From: Pedobacter antarcticus
Lineage (GTDB): Bacteria; Bacteroidota; Bacteroidia; Sphingobacteriales; Sphingobacteriaceae
Assembly: GCF_900112985.1 (NCBI RefSeq)
Contig: NZ_FONS01000003.1
Coordinates: forward strand, 372,001-436,000
Direction: 5' to 3'
Length of the DNA: 64,000 nt
Shown one piece after another: positions 9,452 through 18,683 of the stretch. Within the stretch, counting starts at the first letter, position 1; the number at the start of each line of letters is the position of its first letter. The notes beneath the pieces were generated by a model. It made no database searches. It was given only the letters and a program-made list of their open reading frames with translations, and had not been told where the DNA came from. The translations under genes and the position numbers were made by a program.

Positions 9452-11035
9452 TTAAGGTTGGTATGGCTCTAATAAATAGTTTTGAGCAAGTTGAACAAAC
9501 TCCTGCTTTTGCTGGTCTTCCCAGCTCAGATCATAATTCAGCTCTTTTGCCATCAGCGCAGCTACTCCGGCAGCGGAATCTATCGCTGCTCTGGCATCCA
9601 GAAACAGCATCCTTATTCTCCTTGCAAGCACATCTTCGACTGTTCTCGCCATTTCATGACGGACAGCCCAGATAACCTGTGCCTGAATAAAGGGTAAACG
9701 CGGGTGGATCTGAGTTTTCCATACCGGGTTTTCCTCTGCCAATTTAAGCAGTTGAGGCAGGTCCGTACCATACACCGACAAAGGCTGTGTCACGTCTAAT
9801 CCAGTCTGACTGCCATGTATAGGCAGATTTTTCGTTTTACAATTCTCCGGAGGTAGCTGAGCGGTCCTGTATATCTGATTGACTGTATCTTCTGCCATCC
9901 TCCTGTAAGTAGTCCATTTTCCTCCAGTCATCGTGATCAGTCCTGATTTACTAACCAGTAGCTTATGACTTCTTGAAATTTCTTTGGTTTTAGTCGATCC
10001 CTCTTCGGGCGCTGCCAAGGGACGCAGACCTGCAAAAACACTTAGTACATCTTTACGCAGGGGTGCTTTAAGCAGGTAAGTGGCAGTAGTACGCAATACG
10101 AAATCTATTTCTTCTTCGAGTGCAACCGGTTCCAACCGGTGTTCATTCAACGGCGTATCGGTTGTACCCAGCACGAGTTTATCATGCCATGGTACCATAA
10201 ATAATACTCTTCCGTCTTCGGTATGTGGAATCATGATCGCCTGATCTGCAGGCATAAAGCTACGATCAACAACGAGATGGATTCCCTGACTGGATCTGAC
10301 CAGGGATTTTCGTCCCGGCTGGTCATCCTGCAGCAGCTCGTCAACAAAAACACCTGTGGCATTGACAACAGATCTGCTCTTTAGCGTATACTGCTTTCCT
10401 GTTTCGTTATCTGTGGCACGAACGCCTGAAATCTTTCCTTTTACATCCTTAACCAGACCTTCCACCCGGAAATAGTTTAATACAGTTGCCCCTTGCTCCA
10501 GTGCTGTCTGGGCCAGGTTTACAGCGAGTCGTGAATCATCAAACTGTCCATCATGATAACTGACTCCGCCATGAAGTTTCTGTTGATTTATTGTTGGAAT
10601 TGCATTCACTATTTCAGTCCGGGATAAATGACGCGCTCTTCCAAATCCAAGTTTCCCGGCAAGCAGGTCGTATACAGACAAACCAATAGTATAAAAAGGT
10701 CCTGACCACCAGGTGTAATTAGGAATTACAAAAACTTCGTTCTTAACCAGATGGGCTGCATTCTTAAGTAGCAAACCTCTCTCATAAAGCGCTTCTCGGA
10801 CCAGACCGATATTTCCCTGTGCAAGGTATCTGACTCCACCATGCACCAGTTTAGTACTCCGGCTGGAGGTACCCTTCGCAAAATCAGCCTGCTCCAGCAA
10901 TAGGGTCTTTAGTCCCCTGCTCGCTGCATCAACTGCTGTCCCCAGTCCTGTCGCTCCCCCACCTACGATAATAACGTCCCAAAGTTGCTGCTGGTCATCC
11001 AGTATTTCAATCAGTTGTTTCCTGTCAGTTTGCAT
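9452..11035 (-). CDS. glpD: FAD-dependent glycerol-3-phosphate dehydrogenase
   Basis: A 527-aa GlpD-type enzyme that oxidises glycerol-3-phosphate to dihydroxyacetone phosphate at the membrane and passes electrons to quinone. The N-terminal FAD fold is clear at about 20-75 (VGGGATGLGTAVDAASRG, then GTSSRSTKLVHGGVRYL). The C-terminal DAO_C domain follows (about 390-520). It is the first gene of the glp operon, 29 nt downstream of a hotdog thioesterase gene that may share its promoter. Confidence 0.96.
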   Translation of the reverse strand: MQTDRKQLIEILDDQQQLWDVIIVGGGATGLGTAVDAASRGLKTLLLEQADFAKGTSSRSTKLVHGGVRYLAQGNIGLVREALYERGLLLKNAAHLVKNEVFVIPNYTWWSGPFYTIGLSVYDLLAGKLGFGRARHLSRTEIVNAIPTINQQKLHGGVSYHDGQFDDSRLAVNLAQTALEQGATVLNYFRVEGLVKDVKGKISGVRATDNETGKQYTLKSRSVVNATGVFVDELLQDDQPGRKSLVRSSQGIHLVVDRSFMPADQAIMIPHTEDGRVLFMVPWHDKLVLGTTDTPLNEHRLEPVALEEEIDFVLRTTATYLLKAPLRKDVLSVFAGLRPLAAPEEGSTKTKEISRSHKLLVSKSGLITMTGGKWTTYRRMAEDTVNQIYRTAQLPPENCKTKNLPIHGSQTGLDVTQPLSVYGTDLPQLLKLAEENPVWKTQIHPRLPFIQAQVIWAVRHEMARTVEDVLARRIRMLFLDARAAIDSAAGVAALMAKELNYDLSWEDQQKQEFVQLAQNYLLEPYQP

Positions 11036-11064
11036 AGTTTTTATATTCTGTTTATGAAAATAGA

Positions 11065-11613
11065 TTATACTTCAAGTACACACCGTTCCTCCAGCAGCTC
11101 TTCCCTGCAGGATACATCATCAAAACCGGCGTGCATGGCCTCTTCTTCTTTTGCAATAATTGCTTTCCTTTTTTTTCGTTTCATCGCCTGAGCGAAACGC
11201 CGGATATCGTCCTGACTTTTTAAAATGAGTCCAGGCACCTCTCTGGGTTTATGGTCATCGCCCATTGCAACCATCGTAAAATAACTGGTGTTGGTGTGTT
11301 TGATTACCTGTGTTTTGAGATTTTCAGAAATAACCCTGATACCAATTACAATCGAAGTTCTGCCCACATAGTTAACCGATGCCATCAAAGACAGTAACTC
11401 CCCAACTTCTACAGGCTCCAGAAAATTTACCACATCTATCGAAGCGGTTATACAATAGCCGTCTGCATGTTTTGCTGCACAGACATAAGCGACTTTATCC
11501 ATCAGGCTTAAAATTAAACCACCATGTATTTTTCCTCCGAAATTAGAATAAGAGGGGATCATCAATTCTGTTAAAGTTGTTTGAGAGGCCTTTACGGTCT
11601 TATATCCTTCCAT
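11065..11613 (-). CDS. Acyl-CoA thioesterase, hotdog fold (YciA/BACH type)
   Basis: A 182-aa single hotdog-domain protein. The N-terminal FGGKIHGGLILSLMDKVAYVCA segment carries the central helix of the fold, followed by the beta strands TASIDVVNFLEPVEVGEL typical of acyl-CoA hydrolases. The C-terminal ~40 residues are charged (KRKKRKAIIAKEEEA). It probably hydrolyses acyl-CoA in the cytoplasm. It sits just upstream of glpD on the same strand. A second family member lies at 23370-23891, where the lysine/glycine motif is LMGGRLLHWMD. Confidence 0.88.
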   Translation of the reverse strand: MEGYKTVKASQTTLTELMIPSYSNFGGKIHGGLILSLMDKVAYVCAAKHADGYCITASIDVVNFLEPVEVGELLSLMASVNYVGRTSIVIGIRVISENLKTQVIKHTNTSYFTMVAMGDDHKPREVPGLILKSQDDIRRFAQAMKRKKRKAIIAKEEEAMHAGFDDVSCREELLEERCVLEV

Positions 11614-11731
11614 AGCAATACTTTTATAGGCAATTTATGTTTTTTCTTTATAGTTTTGATTCTAAAACCGATATGTTCTTTTTGAAAGATCCGGATCTGT
11701 CTGGTACCTTATAATCTTCAGCTACAATCCT

Positions 11732-12226
11732 ATGAAAAATCAGAACGGCAAGATCCAGTTCATCCCGCTAGTTGTTAATTTGCTCATCACTGTCTCTATT
11801 GGATTAGCCGGTGGTCTTCTGACCGTTTCATCTGTCAGAACATGGTATCCGGGTTTAGCTAAACCTGCATTTAATCCGCCCAACTGGCTATTTGGTCCTA
11901 TTTGGTCGGTATTGTTTATCGCAATTGGTATAGCTGCATACCGGATCTGGATTAAAAGGGAACAGATTGCCCATTTCCCTAGAACTATTGCTATTTATGC
12001 TATCCAACTGATACTAAATTTATGCTGGTCGTATCTCTTTTTCTACCACCATTTGATAGGGGCTGCACTTTTCGAGATTGTCGCACTGTTAATCGCCATT
12101 CTGGTTAATGGTCTTATTTTCTATAAAATCGACAAAATCGCGGGTTTAATATTTATCCCTTATTTTCTCTGGGTAAGTTTTGCTGCACTGCTGACTTATA
12201 ATATCTATATTTTGAATTCGTTCTGA
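11732..12226 (+). CDS. tspO: TspO/MBR family membrane protein
   Basis: A 164-aa protein with five predicted transmembrane helices. The family signature WYPGLAKPAFNPPNWLFGPIW is present almost complete, and conserved tryptophans in the fourth helix (LNLCWSYLFFYHH) are visible. TspO proteins bind porphyrins and act in tetrapyrrole or stress responses. It starts a plus-strand run (tspO, patatin, small membrane protein) with a 23-nt gap to the next gene. Confidence 0.92.
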   Translation: MKNQNGKIQFIPLVVNLLITVSIGLAGGLLTVSSVRTWYPGLAKPAFNPPNWLFGPIWSVLFIAIGIAAYRIWIKREQIAHFPRTIAIYAIQLILNLCWSYLFFYHHLIGAALFEIVALLIAILVNGLIFYKIDKIAGLIFIPYFLWVSFAALLTYNIYILNSF

Positions 12227-12249
12227 TTTAAAACCTGTATTTTAGGAAT

Positions 12250-14568
12250 GTGATCCATATAAAGACCATATTACTGCTACTGCTCTGCTTTCTAAGTATC
12301 AGCTCACAGGCCCAGAAGGTTGGACTGGTACTCAGTGGTGGTGGTGCAAAAGGACTCGCACATATAGGCGCACTTAAAGCCCTGGAAGAAAATGGCATTC
12401 CCATCGACTACATTACCGGCACCTCTATGGGCGGCATAGTGGGGGCTCTCTACGCAGCGGGTTATTCTCCGCTTCAAATCGAAAAAATCGCATTATCCCC
12501 AGATTTTCAGGATTGGGTTACCGGCAGGTACAAAAGCGATTACAGCTTTTATTTTCAGAAAAGCAACCCCAACGCTTCTATGCTTGCTGCGAAACTAACA
12601 GTAGACACCGCGCTCCGGATCAGCTTCCGCCCTATTTTAATCAATGACATCCCATTAAACTTCGCATTACTGGAAATGTTATCACAGGCTTCAGCAATTT
12701 CAAAGGACAATTTTGATAACCTGTTCGTCCCATACCGCTGCATGGTTTCTGATATCTTTTCACAGAGCAGCATTGTAGTAAAAAAAGGAAGTCTTGCCGA
12801 AGCCGTCCGTGCAACGATGACCGTCCCATTGATTTACAGACCAATCAAACTGGACAATCAGTATGTCTTTGATGGTGGACTATATAATAATTTTCCTGCT
12901 GATGTGATGAAGGATGAATTTAAACCAGATCATATTATTGGTGTTAATGTATCTTCCAAAAACTTTAAGGAATATCCAAAAAATAGTGATGATCGTCTGA
13001 TGAACAGATTAATGCTCTATATGTTCCTCTCCCGGTCTGACTCAACACTAGTGGGAAAGAATGGTATTTATATACAACCTGAACTCCAGGATTTCACGTC
13101 CGGCAATTTCACCCCCGTGTCCGCCCTCATCCAGAAAGGTTATGAAGCTACAATGGCTGATATGCCCCGGTTACTTAAAATGACCAGCCGCCGCACACAC
13201 CCCGCTGAACTTGCAATCCGCCGGAATGAATTCAATAATAAAAAACCATTACTGGTTTTTGACAAGGTCAAAGTGAGTGGGGTTAACGAGCTGCAGAAAA
13301 AATATATTGAGCGTCTTTTCAAAAGAGACAAGCCTACTTTTGACCTTTCAGATATCAAACAGGGCTATTATAAACTGGTAGCAGATGAAACTTTTGAGAC
13401 TATATATCCAAATATCGTCTATAATCAGGATTCTGACAGTTACACGTTTGAAATCCTTGCCCAGCCTAAAAAAAGCTTCAAGGTAGAGCTGGGCGGGAAT
13501 ATTTCTACCCGGCCGATCAGTAATGTTTTTCTGGGACTGCAATATAACTACCTCGGCCGTAAAGCTTACACCTTCGGTGCGAATTTCTATTCCGGTCGTT
13601 TTTATGAGTCTGTTCAGCTAAACGGGAGAATTGATTTCCCCTCCAAACTACCTTTCTTTTTGGCCGGCTCAATGACCTACAACCATTTTAACTACTACAA
13701 CACCAGCAAGATTTTTATTGAGAATCCGAGTCCGACTTACATTGAACAGTCCGACAGGAATATTCAACTGATGGCAGGAATTCCTTTGAACAGAAATACC
13801 AAAATTACTTTAGGCGGTTCCCTGATCAGTAACAATGACCGGTACAGCCCCAATAATACTTTTCAAATAGGTGATGTGCTTGATAAAACTATATTTAACG
13901 GCGGCCGCGTCTCCCTTAATTTCGAGCAAATGACCTTTAACCGTAAGCAATATGCTTCAAGCGGCAGAAATTTCCTGATCAGTCTGAATTACTTCACCGG
14001 CAAGGAAAGTTACACTCCCGGCAATATTCTAAGCAAACTGTCCAGTGCAGATTTTGAAGAAATACACCGTAGAAACCGGGACTGGCTTAGCATTAAAGTA
14101 AGTGACGAAAACTACTTCTTTCATAGCAGGAATTACAGTTTAGGTTATCTGCTTGAGGGCGTACTTTCAACACAGCCATTATTCTCAACCTATTATTCTT
14201 CTCTACTGGCTGCCCCGGCCTTCTACCCGCTACAAGATAGCAGATCGTTGTTCCTGGAAAACTTCAGGGCAAGAACTTATTTGGCAGGTGGCCTTAAAAA
14301 CGTATTTCAGCTCCGTAAAAACTTCAGCTTCAGGGTAGAAGGATTTTTGTTTCTACCCTATCAGGAAATTAAACAGAACGGTCTCCAAAATGCACGTAGT
14401 CAGGCACATTTCAGAAATCTGCATTATGCTGGAACTGCAGGTCTGGTTTATCAGTCTCCTGTTGGACCTGTGAGTATCAGCTATAATTTATATGACGATG
14501 CGATAAAAAGAAACGGCGTTTTACTACATTTGGGCTATCTTATTTACAACAAGAGAGCAATTGAATAA
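12250..14568 (+). CDS. Patatin-like phospholipase fused to an Omp85-type barrel
   Basis: A 772-aa protein starting at GTG 12250, chosen because it immediately precedes an intact signal peptide (LLLLLCFLSISSQAQ). Residues about 24-230 form a patatin domain with oxyanion hole GGGAKG, nucleophile elbow GTSMGG and DGG for the Ser-Asp dyad. A POTRA-like segment (about 335-400) leads to a C-terminal beta barrel (about 410-772). This matches PlpD-type (type Vd) proteins, in which the barrel exports or anchors the lipase. The barrel ends in YLIYNKRAIE rather than the usual terminal Phe. Confidence 0.9.
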   Translation: MIHIKTILLLLLCFLSISSQAQKVGLVLSGGGAKGLAHIGALKALEENGIPIDYITGTSMGGIVGALYAAGYSPLQIEKIALSPDFQDWVTGRYKSDYSFYFQKSNPNASMLAAKLTVDTALRISFRPILINDIPLNFALLEMLSQASAISKDNFDNLFVPYRCMVSDIFSQSSIVVKKGSLAEAVRATMTVPLIYRPIKLDNQYVFDGGLYNNFPADVMKDEFKPDHIIGVNVSSKNFKEYPKNSDDRLMNRLMLYMFLSRSDSTLVGKNGIYIQPELQDFTSGNFTPVSALIQKGYEATMADMPRLLKMTSRRTHPAELAIRRNEFNNKKPLLVFDKVKVSGVNELQKKYIERLFKRDKPTFDLSDIKQGYYKLVADETFETIYPNIVYNQDSDSYTFEILAQPKKSFKVELGGNISTRPISNVFLGLQYNYLGRKAYTFGANFYSGRFYESVQLNGRIDFPSKLPFFLAGSMTYNHFNYYNTSKIFIENPSPTYIEQSDRNIQLMAGIPLNRNTKITLGGSLISNNDRYSPNNTFQIGDVLDKTIFNGGRVSLNFEQMTFNRKQYASSGRNFLISLNYFTGKESYTPGNILSKLSSADFEEIHRRNRDWLSIKVSDENYFFHSRNYSLGYLLEGVLSTQPLFSTYYSSLLAAPAFYPLQDSRSLFLENFRARTYLAGGLKNVFQLRKNFSFRVEGFLFLPYQEIKQNGLQNARSQAHFRNLHYAGTAGLVYQSPVGPVSISYNLYDDAIKRNGVLLHLGYLIYNKRAIE

Positions 14569-14580
14569 ATAACCTCCTTC

Positions 14581-15111
14581 ATGAAAACACTATTATCCTG
14601 CCTGATACTGCTCCTGTTTACAGGCAATGCTTATAGTCAGAAAGCCGAAATCAATAACTTCCTGGTGAAGGAAGGTCTGCTCAAAAATAGTAAACTGGCG
14701 ATTATTGCTGCCGATTCACTGGACCAGCCTATCGAAAGGATCAACGGATCGTATACTTTCACAGTTAGTGGTTTCACACAGCCTCTAAAATTTAATGAGG
14801 GAGTTGCTGTTTTACCAATGCAGCTCGAACGGTCTGCATTTGTATATATCAAGCACGAGAATGAACGTGGAACACACAGTAAATTACTTTATGTTTACAA
14901 GAAGGACGGTAATTTGAATCCTATAGCAATTAACAGTATGTGGCTCATATTGATACCGCTATTATTGGTGTTTATCGCATTTGCCTTTCGAAAACTCATC
15001 ATTTTCGTGGTCATACTCCTACTGGTCTTTATGTATTTCAACCACAGTAACGGACTAAATCTCTCTACTTTTTTCGAAACTGTTTTTGATACGCTAAAAA
15101 CACTTTTCTAA
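14581..15111 (+). CDS. Hypothetical exported membrane protein
   Basis: 176 aa, not assigned to a family. A cleavable signal peptide (ending NAYSQ) is followed by a beta-rich extracytoplasmic segment of about 95 residues, then two adjacent hydrophobic stretches at about 121-152 (MWLILIPLLLVFIAFAF and LIIFVVILLLVFMYF). It lies 12 nt after the patatin-Omp85 gene and is probably translated from the same mRNA, so a role beside that outer-membrane protein is possible but unproven. Confidence 0.7.
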   Translation: MKTLLSCLILLLFTGNAYSQKAEINNFLVKEGLLKNSKLAIIAADSLDQPIERINGSYTFTVSGFTQPLKFNEGVAVLPMQLERSAFVYIKHENERGTHSKLLYVYKKDGNLNPIAINSMWLILIPLLLVFIAFAFRKLIIFVVILLLVFMYFNHSNGLNLSTFFETVFDTLKTLF

Positions 15112-15124
15112 GCAGTGTCCGGGC

Positions 15125-17500
15125 TTAAAATGGGAGCCCGATTCCAAAGTTGTACTGCATAAAGTTGTATGTAAACGGTGAGTTATTTAATTTATATTCG
15201 GCTTTAAAATCTTTGCCGCCTGTAAGGAATTTCCGGATTACCCATTGCTCTGACGGATCAAACTGCGGATCTCTTAATTTCAAACCAATATCAAAACGGA
15301 ATACAAAGAAGTCAAGGTCATAACGAAATCCGATCCCTGTTCCAATCCCGAGTTGGTTGCCTAAATTCTTAAAGTCAAAATATTTTTCGGGCTGCGGGTT
15401 GCCTGGCGAAATATCCCATACGTTACCCGCATCTAAAAATATAGCACCTTTCAATTTTGCCCCGAAGAAATTGTCAATCATTTTATAGCGGTATTCCAAA
15501 TTGGCTTCGATATGCATCTGTCCAAGCTGATCAATACCATATAACGTTCTCCTGGCTGCCTCAGTAGGGTTTCTGATCGCACGGTTATAATTACCAGGGC
15601 CTAATGTTCTGGCTTGCCATGCCCGTACCCCGTTCGAACCACCCGCGAAGAATAATTTCTCAAAGGGCATTGTTCTGGAATTTCCGTAAGCATAACCAAC
15701 TCCAGCATTCAACCGCGCAATAAACTGTCTTTCCTGGCTGAGTGATTTATACCACCGGACATCTATTTCCGGTCTGATGTACTGATTATAGGGTAAGCCT
15801 AAAAGTTTCGCAAAATCGTCTGCTGCAGGATCATGCTTTCCACCAGATAATTTAGTGATCGCATTAAGCATATTACCCGCAATATCTATGTTCCCCCTGA
15901 AATAAATAAAGCTCTTATTCTGAAGCAATTTATTCGCATTCAGGGAATAGGAATATTTCATCCCAATAGTCAGATCCCTTCTCTTCAGCAAAGCCAGATT
16001 ATAAGAGTTGTTTAAAACTAATTCTTTACCCTCGGCAGTGGTTGTATCCAGCAAAATACCACCAAACCTGTATTCAAAATTTAAAGGCGTAAAGGTGTGT
16101 AGCTTTGATTTGGTTTCCACCCATTCATAGGTCATTGAGTTTAAAAAAACCTTCCTGACAAAAAAGTCTCTCTGTAAGGCATAGACATAACTCGTCGAAA
16201 ATGATGTGTAAGGAATTCCATTTTTACCCATCATCGGGATATCAAACGGCACCATCAGTCTCGGTACGCTTAGTGTGGCACTCATAGAAAAGTCACGTTG
16301 ATAGATATCTTTAAATAGCCCCCCACCTTGTCCTATCCGCGACTGCAGTCCGCCTTTGATCTGAAATTCAAATCTCTCCGCACCTCTGAAAATATTATTA
16401 TTGGTATAGGTATTACTAATCGTAAAACCCACTGTCCCCTGGTTAAACGGTATTTCACCTTCCACCCGGTTACTCATGCGCTTCTGTGGAATCATTTGCA
16501 CCAGAGGCCTTAAAACAGGGGTGCTATCACTTTCTTTGATATATTCGATTTTCACGTTTTTGAAAACGTTCAGCTCGTACAGACGATCATAAGTCAGATT
16601 TTCCATCTCACTGCTATATAATTCATCTTTTTTAATAAAATCGTAACGGACAATTGGATTTCTCCGGAACCGTCCTGAAAGATCTGTATATCTGATTGCC
16701 CGGAATTTTCTCGGATTAAGCTGAACAGAGTCAGGAAAACCCGCCGTGGTCGGGGCAATTAATATGTTAGTTTCTCCGATCTTATACTGTGTATGTTTGC
16801 TTTTATCTTCCGGATTATCAATATACATAACCACATGCGCTGTGCTATTGGAAAAAGCAGAATCGACTGTAAAACGAATGTAAGGCCGGCTAAAATCGTA
16901 ATAACCATGCTCTTTCATTACCTGATAAACTTTTTCCCGCTCCAGGGAAAGAGAATCGTCATCATATTGCATTCCCTCTTTCAAGTGCGTAAAAGAAGGC
17001 CTTAAATCATAGTAAAGTTTTTTAACTGCAGTATCAGGAATCACATAACCTAATTTTTCAACTTTAAAGGCAGGTCCTGTATTGGCTACGAATTCTACGG
17101 CCGCACGTTGTCTTTTTACGGCAATAGACGAAGTCACGGTCGCCTTAAAAAAGCCCTTGCTTTGGAGATATTTCTCCACCTGGTTTCTGGATATCTCTAC
17201 GAGCGTACTATCTAGCACAGGTGCTGGCTTACCTACCGATTTGATTTTAAAAAGCGAGTAGAAAATATTGTACAATCCGACATTTATACCCAGCTTCGAC
17301 GCTGGCCTTATATCCTTTTGAATATAGTTTACTGCTTCTTCTTTATATTTAGATGGAATACTGTCGATTTCAATTTTTTTCACGATCGCCTGATTATCCT
17401 CGATAAACTTAGTCGATGAACATCCGTTCAAAAACACGAGAAATAATAGTAATTTTGCGAAGAAATAAAATCTCGCTTTATAAATAGAATATGCTTTCAA
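15125..17500 (-). CDS. BamA/TamA-family outer-membrane assembly protein
   Basis: A 791-aa Omp85-family protein. It begins with a lipoprotein-type signal (LFLVFLNGCSS), then POTRA-like repeats (about 35-330) and a C-terminal surface-antigen beta barrel (about 380-791) with the conserved FFAGGSNGVRAW loop motif and a terminal FNFGIGLPF-like strand with the final Phe. It should insert or export outer-membrane proteins. The start is TTG at 17500: an in-frame stop lies six codons upstream and no other start precedes the signal peptide. Its first codons overlap the first codons of the divergent methyltransferase gene. Confidence 0.88.
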   Translation of the reverse strand: MKAYSIYKARFYFFAKLLLFLVFLNGCSSTKFIEDNQAIVKKIEIDSIPSKYKEEAVNYIQKDIRPASKLGINVGLYNIFYSLFKIKSVGKPAPVLDSTLVEISRNQVEKYLQSKGFFKATVTSSIAVKRQRAAVEFVANTGPAFKVEKLGYVIPDTAVKKLYYDLRPSFTHLKEGMQYDDDSLSLEREKVYQVMKEHGYYDFSRPYIRFTVDSAFSNSTAHVVMYIDNPEDKSKHTQYKIGETNILIAPTTAGFPDSVQLNPRKFRAIRYTDLSGRFRRNPIVRYDFIKKDELYSSEMENLTYDRLYELNVFKNVKIEYIKESDSTPVLRPLVQMIPQKRMSNRVEGEIPFNQGTVGFTISNTYTNNNIFRGAERFEFQIKGGLQSRIGQGGGLFKDIYQRDFSMSATLSVPRLMVPFDIPMMGKNGIPYTSFSTSYVYALQRDFFVRKVFLNSMTYEWVETKSKLHTFTPLNFEYRFGGILLDTTTAEGKELVLNNSYNLALLKRRDLTIGMKYSYSLNANKLLQNKSFIYFRGNIDIAGNMLNAITKLSGGKHDPAADDFAKLLGLPYNQYIRPEIDVRWYKSLSQERQFIARLNAGVGYAYGNSRTMPFEKLFFAGGSNGVRAWQARTLGPGNYNRAIRNPTEAARRTLYGIDQLGQMHIEANLEYRYKMIDNFFGAKLKGAIFLDAGNVWDISPGNPQPEKYFDFKNLGNQLGIGTGIGFRYDLDFFVFRFDIGLKLRDPQFDPSEQWVIRKFLTGGKDFKAEYKLNNSPFTYNFMQYNFGIGLPF

Positions 17501-18240
17501 AGTCTCAGATAGGGTTTATAAAATCATTACATCAAAAAAAGTACCGCAAAGAGCATGGGATATTTATTATTGAAGGAATTAAGTCAATTATTGAGTTTAT
17601 TCCTTCCGGTTTTCAGATCCACAGTATTTATGTTCTGAACGAATATCAGCATTTACTGCCCGAATTACCCTCAAATATAAAGTTATTTGAAATAAACAGT
17701 AAGGATCTGGACAAGATAAGCACTTTACAAGCACCACAGGGAATTCTAGCACTCGTTCATATTCCAGTCCAGGAAAAGCTGAATTTAGCAGAGTTGTCAA
17801 CAGGATTCTCCTTAGTTTTGGACGGCGTACAGGATCCGGGAAATCTGGGAACTATTATTCGCACAGCAGACTGGTTCGGCTTTAAACATATAATTTGTTC
17901 GCCGAATACTGTAGAAGTTTATAACCCTAAAACGGTACAATCTACGATGGGCTCCTTATGCCGCGTAAAGGTACTCTATCAGGATCTGCCAGAGCTGATT
18001 CAGGAGATCAATATCCCCGTTTTCGGCGCTTTACTTGAAGGTGAGAACATGTATCAGACAAACTGGGGGAAATCCGGCCTAATAGTTTTTGGGAACGAGG
18101 GCAAAGGTTTAAGCCCGGAAGTGATAAATTTAATTGATCGTCCGGTAACTATTCCCGGCGCGGGACTCACTGAGTCTTTGAACGTTGCGGTTTCAGCTGC
18201 AATTTTCTGTGCAGATATATTCAGAAATTTGCAGAAATAA
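17491..18240 (+). CDS. TrmH/SpoU-family RNA 2'-O-methyltransferase
   Basis: A 249-aa SPOUT enzyme. The N-terminal substrate-binding part (about 1-95) is followed by the three SpoU motifs: DPGNLGTIIRTADWFG, IVFGNEGKGLSPEV and IPGAGLTESLNVAVSAAIF, which form the knotted SAM site. It should methylate a ribose in rRNA or tRNA; the target cannot be told. The ATG at 17491 lies inside the start region of the divergent barrel gene, a 10-bp head-to-head overlap. Confidence 0.93.
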   Translation: MLSKSQIGFIKSLHQKKYRKEHGIFIIEGIKSIIEFIPSGFQIHSIYVLNEYQHLLPELPSNIKLFEINSKDLDKISTLQAPQGILALVHIPVQEKLNLAELSTGFSLVLDGVQDPGNLGTIIRTADWFGFKHIICSPNTVEVYNPKTVQSTMGSLCRVKVLYQDLPELIQEINIPVFGALLEGENMYQTNWGKSGLIVFGNEGKGLSPEVINLIDRPVTIPGAGLTESLNVAVSAAIFCADIFRNLQK

Positions 18241-18241
18241 A

Positions 18242-18271
18242 TTGCAAACTAAGTATTAATTGCTATTTTTG
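18242..18271 (+). promoter_or_regulatory. Promoter for tRNA-Cys
   Basis: TTG at 18242-18244, 19 nt, then TATTTTTG at 18264-18271: a complete Bacteroidota -33/-7 pair. The tRNA starts 17 nt after the box, and the small basic gene downstream has no promoter of its own that I can see. Confidence 0.8.
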
Positions 18272-18288
18272 CATCCTGAATTTCAACA

Positions 18289-18359
18289 GGTCGAGTGGCC
18301 GAGTGGCTAGGCAGAGGTCTGCAAAACCTCCTACAGCGGTTCGAATCCGCTCTCGACCT
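18289..18359 (+). tRNA. tRNA-Cys (anticodon GCA)
   Basis: A complete 71-nt cloverleaf. Acceptor arms GGTCGAG and CTCGACC pair over 7 bp. The D arm is GCCGAGTGGCTAGGC. The anticodon stem GAGGT/ACCTC closes loop CTGCAAA with anticodon GCA. The T arm AGCGG-TTCGAAT-CCGCT follows, and the discriminator is T, as expected for tRNA-Cys. The CCA tail is not encoded. Confidence 0.97.
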
Positions 18360-18397
18360 CAGATTTTGAATAAATTAAAAAAATAAAGGTTAAGACC

Positions 18398-18583
18398 ATG
18401 GCAGTTACCAGATTAAAAAGAAAAGACAGAAAGAACAAAACGACTTCACGTCTAGAAGTTAAAACTTTGAAATTGGCTACAAACATTGAGTTAGGAAGCC
18501 GTTCAAAACAATCTACTAAAGATCAATTAGCTAAAAACAACTTGTTATTAGATCAATTATCTTCAGCTTTAAGAGCTTCATAA
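18398..18583 (+). CDS. Small basic protein, unknown function
   Basis: 61 aa, very rich in Lys/Arg at the N-terminus (MAVTRLKRKDRKNKTTSR) with a more neutral, helical C-terminal half. I do not recognise a named family, although its length and charge are like those of small ribosome-associated proteins. It has an AAAGG ribosome-binding site, lies 38 nt after tRNA-Cys and ends at a strong terminator, so it is probably co-transcribed with the tRNA and processed from the same precursor. RNA binding is inferred from charge only. Confidence 0.75.
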   Translation: MAVTRLKRKDRKNKTTSRLEVKTLKLATNIELGSRSKQSTKDQLAKNNLLLDQLSSALRAS

Positions 18584-18601
18584 GATTTTATTCTTTTAAA
18601 A

Positions 18602-18631
18602 AAGGGGTGCTGTAACAGCACCCCTTTTTTT
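18602..18631 (+). terminator. Intrinsic terminator after the small basic gene
   Basis: GGGGTGCTG and CAGCACCCC arms with a TAA loop are followed by a run of seven T. A second dyad (GTTTCCG/CGGAAAC, about 18632-18657) follows directly. Confidence 0.9.
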
Positions 18632-18653
18632 GTTTCCGGATTTTCTAGCGGAA

Positions 18654-18683
18654 ACAAAAAAAGCATTGGTTAAACCAATGCTT
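18654..18683 (-). terminator. Intrinsic terminator of pyrD
   Basis: On the minus strand AAAGCATTGG and CCAATGCTTT arms form a stem that includes the pyrD stop codon, followed by TTTTTT. It serves the convergent partner of the small basic gene. Confidence 0.8.
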
